From positions 13,494 to 46,683 of the forward strand of contig NZ_JNGH01000077.1 in assembly GCF_001188485.1 (NCBI RefSeq): a DNA stretch of 33,190 nucleotides, given 5' to 3'. The position numbers were made by a program, and so were the translations under genes. The DNA comes from Trabulsiella odontotermitis. Lineage in GTDB: Bacteria > Pseudomonadota > Gammaproteobacteria > Enterobacterales > Enterobacteriaceae. This document shows positions 15,301-23,844 of this stretch, in pieces; positions within the stretch are counted from its first letter, which is position 1; each line of letters begins with the position of its first letter. Under the pieces are notes generated by a model. It was given only the letters and a program-made list of their open reading frames with translations. It had not been told where the DNA came from and did not search any database.

Positions 15301-15765
15301 CTAGAGTGCATCTTTACCCATGCAGCCGTGGGTCCCGAATACTGGCAATACCTTTGCTGCCCCAGCCAGCGTGAATGTGGCATCCTTAACACCGTCTCCG
15401 GTTACTGAGACCTGTTTGCCATTACGTAGCTGACCCCAGGCCAGCGCCAGGTTATTACCGCCCACTCGACTGCCAGATTCGCTGATGTCGATGGGGGCTC
15501 CACCGTCGATACTGACCTGAAGGTTTTTATCTTCATCCATACTGACCTGATGCCCGCTGGCGTCAGTGAATATGACCGTGGCCGGTTGCGAGCCGTAATC
15601 CTCACAGGTCAGAGACAGTTGCGATTGACTTTCCCCATTGATAACAAACTCTGATACTCCCTGGCCCCAGCCCCGGGTCCAGGTGGTTTGATTACCGAAG
15701 GCCATTGCCACTGCCGGTACCAGCGCACAGGTCAGTAGTAAAGGGTGAATCATTTTTCTGTTCAT
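15301..15765 (-). CDS. Small exported protein, unknown family
   Basis: A 154-residue protein with a Sec signal peptide (MNRKMIHPLLLTCALVPAVA followed by MAFG, cleavage near residue 22). The mature domain has alternating strands, two well-separated Cys (LTCEDYG and THGCMGKDAL) and Gly/Ser-rich turns. A GAGGTG site precedes ATG 15765. It is the first gene of the group 15765-14589. The family is not recognised. Similar small periplasmic proteins occur as accessory genes of CP4-like or plasmid modules, with no known role. Confidence 0.7.
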   Translation of the reverse strand: MNRKMIHPLLLTCALVPAVAMAFGNQTTWTRGWGQGVSEFVINGESQSQLSLTCEDYGSQPATVIFTDASGHQVSMDEDKNLQVSIDGGAPIDISESGSRVGGNNLALAWGQLRNGKQVSVTGDGVKDATFTLAGAAKVLPVFGTHGCMGKDAL

Positions 15766-15896
15766 TTTTGTGCACCTCTGGTTTTCGTAAAACGCTACCC
15801 GGAAAGGGTATCTGCATGTTTTTTAGTAGAAGACAGACAGTCATAAGCATCCCGTTGGGATTTTATAGCTGCAAAAAAGGAGGGGATAACGATGAA

Positions 15897-15927
15897 ATTC
15901 GATCGAACCGATCGACAAAATTGATCG
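15897..15927. promoter_or_regulatory. GATCG-rich dyad, probable operator (copy 2)
   Basis: The sequence TTCGATCGAACCGATCGAC is followed by AAAATTGATCG, mirroring the site at 9396-9430. It lies about 130 bp upstream of the exported-protein genes in a region (15766-16042) with no other gene. A 10-codon ORF with a perfect AAGGAGG site (15892-15924, plus strand) overlaps it. It may be a leader peptide or chance. Confidence 0.4.
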
Positions 15928-16042
15928 TGGTTCAGTAAATATATTTACCGTAAACCTCGCCCGAGTTTATCGATGGTCCGGTTTCACTTCGGAAGGGTGA
16001 TATATATCTGAGATTTTATTGAACACAGGCTGAGGAAATGCA

Positions 16043-17188
16043 TCACTGAGGCGGTATGGCGCAGACACCGTCCTCTGTGACAGGAGGAACACTAAAAAAG
16101 CGGTTATAGAAGAGATTACAGGCTCTGTGGTCGCTGGTGTCAATGTGAAAATATTTTGCGATGTACTGGCTGAGTATATGCTGAAATTCGTCGTAGATTT
16201 GTTGAGACCCCCGCTTGTGCTTCACCCTGATTTCATCGACTAAACGATAACATTGCTCCAGCAGGTGGTCGGCGTCGCCGTTCAGCAACGCATGAAACGC
16301 GGCAACGGCAAATAATTCATTCGCAGGCCCGGCATTAAGCCAGACGCTGACTTCGGTACAAACCAGCGCTTCCCATAGTGACATCAAATTCAGGCGTAAG
16401 GCTTCCTCTTTTAACAGACGGGTTAGTGGAGGGAATGCGTAAATATCAGTGTCAAATAGCCTGCGTGACAGACTTAAATCAGCAAAGGCAAGATGCTTAA
16501 CTCCGTACAATGCTTCCTGTACAGCATCTGAACCGTATTTATCCGTTAACGCTTTCAGTAAGGTCGATTTAACCGGTTGAGGTGTTTCCATTGCTTTTAT
16601 GCCACTCAGCACTCCTGACTGACAGCAGGGGATAAAATCCTTCATCATCCGGTTTATAGCAGCAGGTGCGATGATAATGTTTCTGGCGATATTTGCACCG
16701 CCCTTAGAGTTAGGGTAAATGTGGCATAGCTCAAGATCCAGCCAGGGGATTAACCTTTTTGTCGTATCAGCAACTCTGTGCCCGTTCAGCATATTATACG
16801 TTTTTTGGTGGACAGCTTTGCGCTGATATAACCGAATGAGGTCTGCAATATCCGTCGGACCGGTGATACTCCCCAGTCCAAGGGAATTATTTTTTAGCAT
16901 TGATTCTACGTTAATCCAGTAAGAGTGCTTAACCAGTCTTATAATGGCATCGTCATCGATTAACCTCCGGGCTTTATCCCGATGTTCCTTACAACAATAA
17001 AACTGATTACGGGTTTCAGATATACTGATACCACAGGCGGGATACTGGCATATTAATGCTGCTCTTTCCGTTCGTCTGGCTGCATTTAACTGTCTGCCCT
17101 GATAATGTACCGGGCATAGCCGTAATATCCGTTCGGCGGGTGAATGGCCGATCTGTGCCATGCAGTTATTTCTTTTACATACGGCCAT
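16043..17188 (-). CDS. Protein with two Cys/His knuckles and an HNH-like segment
   Basis: A 381-residue protein starting MAVCKRNNCMAQIGHS at ATG 17188, with AAGAG 7-8 nt before it; the longer frame to 17263 has an AT-rich, lower-quality leader. The N-terminus has a C-x4-C ... C-x2-H unit (CKRNNC, LCPVH), then a second one (CQYPAC, YCCKEH), each able to bind zinc. Around residue 150, LELCHIYPNSKGGANIARN with IIIAPAAINR resembles an HNH endonuclease core. The remainder is helical. It is leftward and separated from the upstream YfjI-like gene by a strong terminator, so it has its own promoter. A DNA-binding or cutting function for the element is inferred. Confidence 0.6.
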   Translation of the reverse strand: MAVCKRNNCMAQIGHSPAERILRLCPVHYQGRQLNAARRTERAALICQYPACGISISETRNQFYCCKEHRDKARRLIDDDAIIRLVKHSYWINVESMLKNNSLGLGSITGPTDIADLIRLYQRKAVHQKTYNMLNGHRVADTTKRLIPWLDLELCHIYPNSKGGANIARNIIIAPAAINRMMKDFIPCCQSGVLSGIKAMETPQPVKSTLLKALTDKYGSDAVQEALYGVKHLAFADLSLSRRLFDTDIYAFPPLTRLLKEEALRLNLMSLWEALVCTEVSVWLNAGPANELFAVAAFHALLNGDADHLLEQCYRLVDEIRVKHKRGSQQIYDEFQHILSQYIAKYFHIDTSDHRACNLFYNRFFSVPPVTEDGVCAIPPQ

Positions 17189-17440
17189 AATTAAACTCTT
17201 ATTTAATGTGATAATGTATTTGCTTTTGTTGTTAATAACAATGATGCTATTTTTATATGTCATTAAATATATTTATTAATCAACATTAATTAAATGTTAA
17301 TGTATTTGTCTCAAATGAGTAAGAAATACACTAGCAAAACACATTGTGTTAAATTACATGTTTTGATGGCTATTAATGGTTCATATCCACAGAGCCTTCC
17401 ACCAGTCGTCATTATCTGTTTTTTAGCACTGTATTCTGAG

Positions 17441-17487
17441 AAAACCCCGCGCGGATTGCGACCAGTCGCGACTGGCGCGGGGTTTTT
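17441..17487. terminator. Strong bidirectional terminator
   Basis: A perfect 12-bp stem, AAAACCCCGCGC (17441-17452) with GCGCGGGGTTTT (17475-17486), has A and T tracts at either end, so it can work in both directions. It lies after the YfjI-like gene. The remainder of 17189-17565 is AT-rich and holds no gene I can support. Confidence 0.85.
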
Positions 17488-17565
17488 GCCTCTGTGGCTG
17501 TTTTTCGAAGACATTTAACCGGTTTACGCTCTGGCCATTCGGGTCTCTGTAGTGAGGTGTTCCGA

Positions 17566-19128
17566 TTAATATTCCAGCCTGTTAAAGTCAAAGTATTCAA
17601 AACCATACCTGCCAGTGACATTCTCTGGCGATGCAATAATCGGATTATGTCCGTTCTCCAGGAATGCCGGTGGAATACACCATGAGTGGCGACATTCCAG
17701 GGAGGGCATGGCAATATACACCGCAGAATGACGGCCGGGACGAATAAAACAAATCAGACCCAGTGCGATTAACTGCTCAAGAACAGATTGTGATTTACTG
17801 GCGTCACGCAGCCGGTTCGGGCCGTTCCGGTTTACCTCATTTTTCCTGAGTGGATATCCCTCATTATCGAGAAATTTCTCCTTAAGCCACCTGAACATCT
17901 CGTAAACGTCCTCCATAAATGCATTCCGTTCAGAAGAAGGGAAAAACAGCCTTTCCGCTTCTTCAAGATGCCATTCCACAATTTTGAAGGCGGCCTGGAT
18001 GATCCCCCGCGAAATACATAAACTCTCAGGTGAATACATATATGTCAGAATGGCCGCAACCCTGAGGGCATTCGCCCCCGCTTTGGCTGCAATTTCACTG
18101 ATATGTTCCATCTGTTGTCCGGGGGCTGCTTTACGGCTGAGCTCTGACTGTTTTTCTGCCCAGTAAGCGGTCGCATCATCAGATAACCTGAGCGTTTGTT
18201 TCTGCGAGTCGTTACTATAAAAACGCACCTTCTGCTTATCAAGTAACTGGTTAATTTTCTGGTGGAATACATTTAATGCTTCATCAGACTTAGCGTGACC
18301 TGTATTGGTGCGGCGACGACCCAGTGTGCTGATGGTATTGATGTAAAGAAACCGTGACAGAAAACCACTCCCCTTGCTGAGTTCACCGTGGTTGCGGCAG
18401 TAATTTTCAAAGATCGGAGGCTGAACCATTAATGCCAGGGTCAGACAGGCATTGATATCGTACTCTTCGCCGCCCGGGCGGTGGTATTCATAGGTCTCCC
18501 CGTCCCAGGCTTTATTCAGTAAACCGAGGTTGTTTTTCAGATACCCTTTAAAAAAGGTAATTGCCTCATCTGAGACCACCCCGGCTTCAGAGTACCGGCT
18601 CAGACCTTCCAGGAGCGCCTTTGCGGTGGTGTCATCATAAAGCATCGCCAGGCGGGTCGGAGGCTGCTGCCGGGTTTCTGCATGTTCATCTAACAGCCGT
18701 TCTTCCTCCGTCCCCTCAGAACCGCTTTTGATGGCAGTGTACAGATTACTGGTCAATGCTTTCTGGTGTATTTTCCAGATATTGTCAGCACGCAGGTGTG
18801 CCTTCATCAGACCGTCGTGCTGCTGCTTCATTTGCTCAGCGAACCGGTAAAAAGGCTTCATCACTTTTTTGCTGATACTGGTCTTACCTTCACCGGAGAC
18901 CGCCAACGTCAGTAGATACAGTGCACAGTGCATCGGATCCGATGAGTGTGGTGGTACCACCTCAATATGAGCCTGACAGGCGAGGGAAGCGGCTGCCAGA
19001 GCATCAATGACATCCCGCATCACCGGCGGGAACGCGCAGACAGGGTAACCCTCCGGGGTTCTGTTTTGTACGGGAATATAAGGATCCGGCATTTTCGGAA
19101 TGACAGTGTATGGCAGTAAATTCTGCAT
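17566..19128 (-). CDS. YfjI-like DUF3987 protein (P-loop NTPase, primase/helicase-like)
   Basis: A 520-residue protein beginning MQNLLPYTVIPKMPDPYIPV, with AAGGAG before ATG 19128. Residues about 65-95 hold ALYLLTLAVSGEGKTSISKK, a modified Walker A (GEGKTS) typical of DUF3987 proteins such as YfjI of CP4-57. Later motifs include AMLYDDTTAKALLEGL (Walker B-like region) and LTLALMVQPPIFENY. The family is thought to be a helicase/NTPase linked to element replication, but its role is not established to my knowledge. It lies 227 bp downstream of alpA, the CP4-57 arrangement of regulator and replication-like gene. The intergenic 19129-19355 shows no other feature. Confidence 0.85.
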   Translation of the reverse strand: MQNLLPYTVIPKMPDPYIPVQNRTPEGYPVCAFPPVMRDVIDALAAASLACQAHIEVVPPHSSDPMHCALYLLTLAVSGEGKTSISKKVMKPFYRFAEQMKQQHDGLMKAHLRADNIWKIHQKALTSNLYTAIKSGSEGTEEERLLDEHAETRQQPPTRLAMLYDDTTAKALLEGLSRYSEAGVVSDEAITFFKGYLKNNLGLLNKAWDGETYEYHRPGGEEYDINACLTLALMVQPPIFENYCRNHGELSKGSGFLSRFLYINTISTLGRRRTNTGHAKSDEALNVFHQKINQLLDKQKVRFYSNDSQKQTLRLSDDATAYWAEKQSELSRKAAPGQQMEHISEIAAKAGANALRVAAILTYMYSPESLCISRGIIQAAFKIVEWHLEEAERLFFPSSERNAFMEDVYEMFRWLKEKFLDNEGYPLRKNEVNRNGPNRLRDASKSQSVLEQLIALGLICFIRPGRHSAVYIAMPSLECRHSWCIPPAFLENGHNPIIASPENVTGRYGFEYFDFNRLEY

Positions 19129-19355
19129 GTAATATTCTCCTTGGTTACTGTTTTCAGTAACGGGTTAGTTGTGAATATAATAAAATAGCCAAGCGTCAAA
19201 ATTTATTTAAAGTAATAATCTTACCCAATAAATAATCGCATTCTGTTTCCTTGCAACTGGCAAAAATATGTCGCAGCGAGCGCATATTTAAATCAGAGAC
19301 GTTGTTATATAACCTGCGTATCCTCCTTTAATTTTTACCAATACTATCTCATCGC

Positions 19356-19565
19356 TTATGATGCCTGCTGGCGTTCCAGCAGCCATGCATCTAGCTCTGA
19401 CTCAAGCCAGCCGACGGACTGCATACCCAGCCTGCGCTGTTTCGGGAAGGTCGGGTCGTAACGCGGTGACTTCGGGTTGATCCAGTCATAGATGGTTGAG
19501 CGGGCGATGCCCGTTTTGTTAACAACGGCGCGTATGCGCAGTATCCTGATATCTTGTACAGACAT
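19356..19565 (-). CDS. alpA: AlpA-family excisionase-like transcriptional regulator
   Basis: A 69-residue protein, MSVQDIRILRIRAVVNKTGI, with the wHTH signature ARSTIYDWINPKSPRYDP followed by FPKQRRLGMQSVGWLESELD and AWLLERQQAS. This matches AlpA/phage-type MerR-like regulators, which activate integrase/excision genes in CP4-57. ATG 19565 has a GGGGGAA site about 9 nt before it; the frame stays open to 19796, but that extension is basic, low-quality sequence. It is leftward, facing the divergent 253-residue gene. Its usual target, an integrase gene, is absent from this window. Confidence 0.9.
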   Translation of the reverse strand: MSVQDIRILRIRAVVNKTGIARSTIYDWINPKSPRYDPTFPKQRRLGMQSVGWLESELDAWLLERQQAS

Positions 19566-19843
19566 ATCTGTTAATTCCCCCTGTTCTTTCGATATGGACG
19601 CAATTGTATGGTGCCGGAACAGGTAATGGCACCCGCCTGGTGGCTGTAGCAAAAAAGGCATTTTATAACAACGAGATAGGGTTTTTTTTAGGGTTTTTTT
19701 CCCGTTTTTTGTTGGTGACAGAATGTTTTTTTTTCGAAAATGGTGTCGGAAGCGTCTGGCTAAGGGCAAGAATGAGTCGTTCAAGGTGTCAGGCAAGGAA
19801 ATTTACTGGAGTATAGAAATTGTCATTCGAAAAGAGGGACTTC

Positions 19844-20605
19844 ATGGCTGATTTAGACAGGGATTTTACCCCTGATGAGTTACTCATCGTATTTCGTAAA
19901 AAGAGGAAAGCGTTACGTTTTCATCTCGGGGTCAGACAGAAACATATCGCCAGGCAATGGCTGAATAAAGATACTGAAATTGTTATCGTGCTACAAACAG
20001 GGAGACAAACGAAGGATGAAGATTTAGCGCGGCGACTTGCTGATGAGCACGGAGAGAAAAAATGGCGGCGTTATCTGAAAATTTTCAGTCTTTCAGAATG
20101 GATGATAAAGGGGATCAGGAACGATATGTCTGAGGCTGAACAATACTGGGAGCAGGGAACATCGGCTCTCGAATCTGATCCAGATCATGCGGTACAATTA
20201 ATGCTGAAGGCTATCGCGTTGTTGGATCGCGGTCTGAAACGCAGTGAATCCGCAGCAGGTAAAAGAATCAAGGAACGGCATAAACTCAATTCTGCTTATG
20301 GCGGAAAGGTCAAAGCGACACGTTTTGATGGCGTTAAAGACGAAGTGATAAAACACCTGGAAGCGCAACCTGAGGGCTGGGAAACTAAAACCGATGCCAT
20401 CAACGCAATTATTAAAGCGTTAAGGCCCTATATTGAGGAGCATGGATGGCCTTCCGCACAGGATAAAAACGACTCACGGGACGCGGCAATGGTGGAGGCA
20501 AGCCAGAGCAAGTTGTTGGCTGAATGGTCAGTCAAAGACAAAAGAGTGAAGGCGGCGTTCGCGAAGGCAGTACAAAAACGTATCGGGGTGTCGCAAAATC
20601 GATAG
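19844..20605 (+). CDS. Hypothetical helical protein divergent from alpA
   Basis: A 253-residue, highly charged and helix-rich protein, MADLDRDFTPDELLIVFRKK. A GAGGGA site lies 5 nt before ATG 19844; a TTG at 19820 is a weaker alternative. The middle (EQYWEQGTSALESDPDHAVQ, then LMLKAIALLDRGLKRSESAA) could be a repeat-like helical hairpin, and the rest is Lys/Arg/Glu-rich. I do not recognise the family. It is followed by a strong hairpin (20688-20728). Given its place next to alpA in a CP4-like module, a DNA-associated accessory protein is possible, but this is a guess. Confidence 0.6.
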   Translation: MADLDRDFTPDELLIVFRKKRKALRFHLGVRQKHIARQWLNKDTEIVIVLQTGRQTKDEDLARRLADEHGEKKWRRYLKIFSLSEWMIKGIRNDMSEAEQYWEQGTSALESDPDHAVQLMLKAIALLDRGLKRSESAAGKRIKERHKLNSAYGGKVKATRFDGVKDEVIKHLEAQPEGWETKTDAINAIIKALRPYIEEHGWPSAQDKNDSRDAAMVEASQSKLLAEWSVKDKRVKAAFAKAVQKRIGVSQNR

Positions 20606-20687
20606 TCCGGTACCTTGAGAGCGCGTACGTGATTCAATGTGACTGCCTTTTCTCAGATGTGGCTGTGCAGAAGAGCATAGAGCTGAT

Positions 20688-20728
20688 AAAAAGACGATAC
20701 GAGCTCCCCTGAACATCATCGTCTTTTT
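20688..20728. terminator. Hairpin terminator after the 253-residue gene
   Basis: AAAAAGACGAT (20688-20698) pairs perfectly with ATCGTCTTTTT (20718-20728), giving an 11-bp stem with A and T tracts. It can stop rightward transcription and also protects the neighbouring DNA from leftward reading. Confidence 0.75.
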
Positions 20729-21045
20729 AGCGATACTGACAGGGTTGATAGCGATACAACTTTTTAATGAGTAATCTGTCGGGAGTACCTTGCACTTTTT
20801 AATGGTATGCCGGATCACACTGTCCAATCTGGCAATGGTATTCGTTGTGTAAAACCGCCTCTGCCGCTGGTACCCCAGGTCATGGGTTAATGCTTTGTAG
20901 TCCTTCTAAGATATGAGCCGCAGGCTATTACGCACCATGTGAATGATACAGAACTTAATCCGCTCTCCGGATAAACTGCATTAATGGCGTCAGAGATGCT
21001 CTTCAGCTCATCAACTTAGGTGATGAGGATATCTTAACTTCGGCA
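20729..21045 (-). pseudogene. Degenerate remnant of an IS256-family (mutator-type) transposase
   Basis: In shifting minus-strand frames the sequence reads VDELKSISDAINAVYPES, then IKFCIIHMVRNSLRLIS, a stop where the family has Trp, KDYKALTHDL, and then FYTTNTIARLDSVIRHTIKK. This is the C-terminal region of IS256-family transposases (HMVRNSL, WKDYKAVT, YTTNAIESLNSVIRHAIKK). Stops, a frameshift and an internal deletion between KDYKALTHDL and YTTN show it is long dead. No terminal repeats were recognised. It marks the junction between the CP4-like block and the Shango block. Confidence 0.8.
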
Positions 21046-21531
21046 CAACTCAACTCATAGCTTAATTAGTTGATAAAAATCAGCGTGGGGCCCCTCGCTA
21101 TATCTGCTCATAGATCAGGTTTGACCTGACGCAGCTATCACACAAAACTAAACCAGCTACTCTTAAAATCCGAGAATGTACAGTCTCTAACGGCTTTCCA
21201 ATAGTTACCGAAATTCTCAACGACTAGGTAAATGTCATCATACAGCGGTCAGTTCTGCATCCCCAGTATATTTGCTCGTATGTTAACCTAGCATTAGTAC
21301 GACATCATTCTTAGGCGAATGGCCCAGCAGGCTTTTTACTCCTTAAAAATTCACTTCTGGTTAAGTAAATTATTCAATGATTTTTGTGATTTAAATCAAT
21401 TGGTTAATTTTAATTGCGATTTGCTTTTAACCCTAGCGATTTAGACGTATTATTTTAAGATTAATCCACTTGCCATGCATTCCCTGCCACATTTGAAATG
21501 TGGATGGAGAATTATTTTAAGGTTATATATC
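21046..21531. other. Non-coding stretch before the Shango operon
   Basis: I see no gene here. The first part (to about 21340) may be further decayed mobile-element DNA, but no frame is readable. From about 21360 it becomes very AT-rich with several TTAAAT/TAATTT motifs, which is the likely promoter region of the rightward operon. I cannot point to one convincing promoter pair. Confidence 0.5.
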
Positions 21532-23841
21532 ATGGAGTTATTGAAGTTTTTGGCGGCGATTTTAGTAATTTACTTGTTGTTTTTTAGAAAGAAAAAACGT
21601 AAATCTCCAAAGTCTTATGCTTCAAGCCCCGTGAAAGCACCGCCAAAAGAATGGCTCGCTGACATCAAGAAAAAAGAGGCGGTTGTGCGAAACGATGATA
21701 GTGAAGACGATAACCTTGCAACTTTTACATTGAGCGGTGGCCGCGGTGTTGAACTTCGGGTGACAACCAATCATTACCGGAACACCTCAAAGTCAGCAGG
21801 TGCACTAGCTCGATGGGTACTTCCGGGTGAGATGATAACTGTAGCTGGTGTAGCAATTAGCGGTGGCCACATTTACTTGGGGCAACGTATGAAGCCCTCC
21901 GGTCAGGAATCAGTCGGCTATTATGACGATGGAAATGAGGCATCATTAATTGATGACACATGTAAGATAAAACCTACTTCTTATCTTTACGAGGACAGTT
22001 CATTAGGATACTGGCCCAGTTTTTCCTCTCTTTCCCCAGAAGCACGCGGTGCGTATGTCAGTTGGCTCGCCAGCGATAGGTCTGATCCATCGTGTCCTAT
22101 CGGCTATGTTTTTATCTACCTCTACGGCCTGGAAAGAAAAGCGCTCATAGATTCCACTGACCCAAAATTCCCTGATGCTGAGTTCCGTAATCTGTTCAAA
22201 GAAGTCGCTCGGTTAAGATCCGTATTCATTGAGAACCGCTCATTCCGTGGATATTCGGCCCAGTTACTCGAAGCCATGTCTATTCTGCGCCCGAACATGG
22301 GCTTAGCCACTGAGCTCGATAGCAATTCAGGTTTCAGCAACAGCATGCAATTTAAGCTGGCTCTGGCAAAAACTGTACATGAAGGAGTTCCTGTATCAGC
22401 TGAACTGGCGTTGAACTGGGTAATAAACCACACCGAGTATTCGCTGCGTACCCCGGCTCGCCGCTGTGCTAAAGAGTTTGCTGCGCTTTTCAAACGGCGT
22501 TACACCCTCAAATATGGTGAAGGGATGGTCGTTAAGGCGAATAAAACGCGCCTAAGGTTAGATTACACACCAGCAAGTCCTAGTTTGCGAGGTGTTCGAC
22601 TCCCTGTTCCCGACCTGCCTGATCCAAGTGCGTTGAAGAGCCCTGTCCAGAAAATTATGGCTCTTGCCGACATATGTACGGATGAACTTGATGCTTATAG
22701 TCGCTACCTTGGTAGGAAAGGTACGTCAGTCAATGATACGGCTGCAATTATGTTGCTCCCTTCAGAGATCGTTAATGAAAGCGCAGAAAAAATATTAAGC
22801 TCATTCAAACGCTGGGCTGATGAGGCGATCCTCGTCAAGGAGGGGTTAGTCTCAGTTGCTGACTTTTGGGCACATATGAATGCCAGTTGCCCCAATAAGA
22901 TCAATAAAAAAGAGGCCGATTTGATGCAGGCCTTTGCTCTGAAGATGGGTTACGGTCTGGCACCTGACCCGTATTATCACCATGTGAAGGCGGATGTTGA
23001 TGGGACACTTGTTCTATTCCCTGCCGCCGAAGGTGGACGCTTCTCACCTTCTTCTGAATTTATCTCAGCAGTAATGACGCTCAGATTAGGGGCGATGGTC
23101 GCCTTGATTGACGATTCTCTTGATCAAGCTGAACAGAAAGTGCTTGAGAATGCCATCAACAACAATACTGGCTTCACCGATGATGAAAAACGCTCTCTAC
23201 ATGCGTATTTAACGTGGCAACTTCATACCCCAGCCAATATGACAGGAATGAAAAGCAGGATTGAGTTGATGGGGGCCGCGGAAAAAGCTGCTGTGGGTAA
23301 AGTTATCGTTAGTGTTGCCTGTTCGGATAGGACAATAGCGCCTGCCGAAATCAAACAGCTTGAGAAGATTTATTCAAGTTTGGGGCTGGATCCCTCATCT
23401 GTCTCGAGCAATATCCATCAGCATTCCGCAACTGAACATGATCTCGTCTCGTCTGTACCAACTGATCAGCCAGCAGTAGGGTTCACACTGGATGCTAATG
23501 TACTTGCCCGCCACGAATCTGCCACGGATGATGTTCGTAAATTGCTGAACACAATTTTCACCGAAGAAGAACCTGAAGAGCAAGAAAGCGCTCCAACCTC
23601 ATTAACGGAGGCGGGGGGGCTAGACTCCGCACATAGCCAGCTTTATCGCAGTTTGCTGGAGAAAGAACAGTGGTCCCGGAAAGAGGCGACAGAATTGTGC
23701 GGAAATTTGAATTTGATGCTCGGCGGTGCGCTTGAGGTGATTAATGACTGGTCCTATGCGGTGGTTGATGCTCCGGTACTGGACGATGCCGATGATGATA
23801 TCTGGGTTGACCTGGAAATTGCCAAAGAATTAGAGGGATAG
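21532..23841 (+). CDS. sngA: Shango defence protein SngA (TerB_N / TerB / TerB_C domains, N-terminal membrane anchor)
   Basis: A 769-residue protein. It starts MELLKFLAAILVIYLLFFRK, a membrane segment followed by a basic stretch (RKKKRK), so the bulk faces the cytoplasm. A TerB_N-type domain follows (about residues 75-280: LPGEMITVAGVAISGGHIYL, then YWPSFSSLSPEARGAYVSWL), a middle helical region, a TerB-like segment near 590-640 (VGKVIVSVACSDRTIAPAEI, whose acidic residues resemble metal-binding TerB loops) and an acidic TerB_C-like tail (VIDE/DD-rich). AAGG lies before ATG 21532; an in-frame ATG at 21475 lacks a site. Followed 3 bp later by an ATPase and then a helicase gene, it matches Shango systems (TerB protein, ATPase, helicase), which protect against phage. 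Confidence 0.85.
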   Translation: MELLKFLAAILVIYLLFFRKKKRKSPKSYASSPVKAPPKEWLADIKKKEAVVRNDDSEDDNLATFTLSGGRGVELRVTTNHYRNTSKSAGALARWVLPGEMITVAGVAISGGHIYLGQRMKPSGQESVGYYDDGNEASLIDDTCKIKPTSYLYEDSSLGYWPSFSSLSPEARGAYVSWLASDRSDPSCPIGYVFIYLYGLERKALIDSTDPKFPDAEFRNLFKEVARLRSVFIENRSFRGYSAQLLEAMSILRPNMGLATELDSNSGFSNSMQFKLALAKTVHEGVPVSAELALNWVINHTEYSLRTPARRCAKEFAALFKRRYTLKYGEGMVVKANKTRLRLDYTPASPSLRGVRLPVPDLPDPSALKSPVQKIMALADICTDELDAYSRYLGRKGTSVNDTAAIMLLPSEIVNESAEKILSSFKRWADEAILVKEGLVSVADFWAHMNASCPNKINKKEADLMQAFALKMGYGLAPDPYYHHVKADVDGTLVLFPAAEGGRFSPSSEFISAVMTLRLGAMVALIDDSLDQAEQKVLENAINNNTGFTDDEKRSLHAYLTWQLHTPANMTGMKSRIELMGAAEKAAVGKVIVSVACSDRTIAPAEIKQLEKIYSSLGLDPSSVSSNIHQHSATEHDLVSSVPTDQPAVGFTLDANVLARHESATDDVRKLLNTIFTEEEPEEQESAPTSLTEAGGLDSAHSQLYRSLLEKEQWSRKEATELCGNLNLMLGGALEVINDWSYAVVDAPVLDDADDDIWVDLEIAKELEG

Positions 23842-23844
23842 TGA

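Noticed and set aside
17294-17518. 74-codon plus-strand ORF crossing the strong terminator
   Set aside because: The coding frame would run through a 12-bp terminator stem, has no ribosome site and shows no family similarity.
20528-20827. Minus-strand frame of 99 codons ending inside the 253-residue gene
   Set aside because: Part of it is the IS256 transposase relic and the rest is antisense to the gene, so it is not an intact protein.
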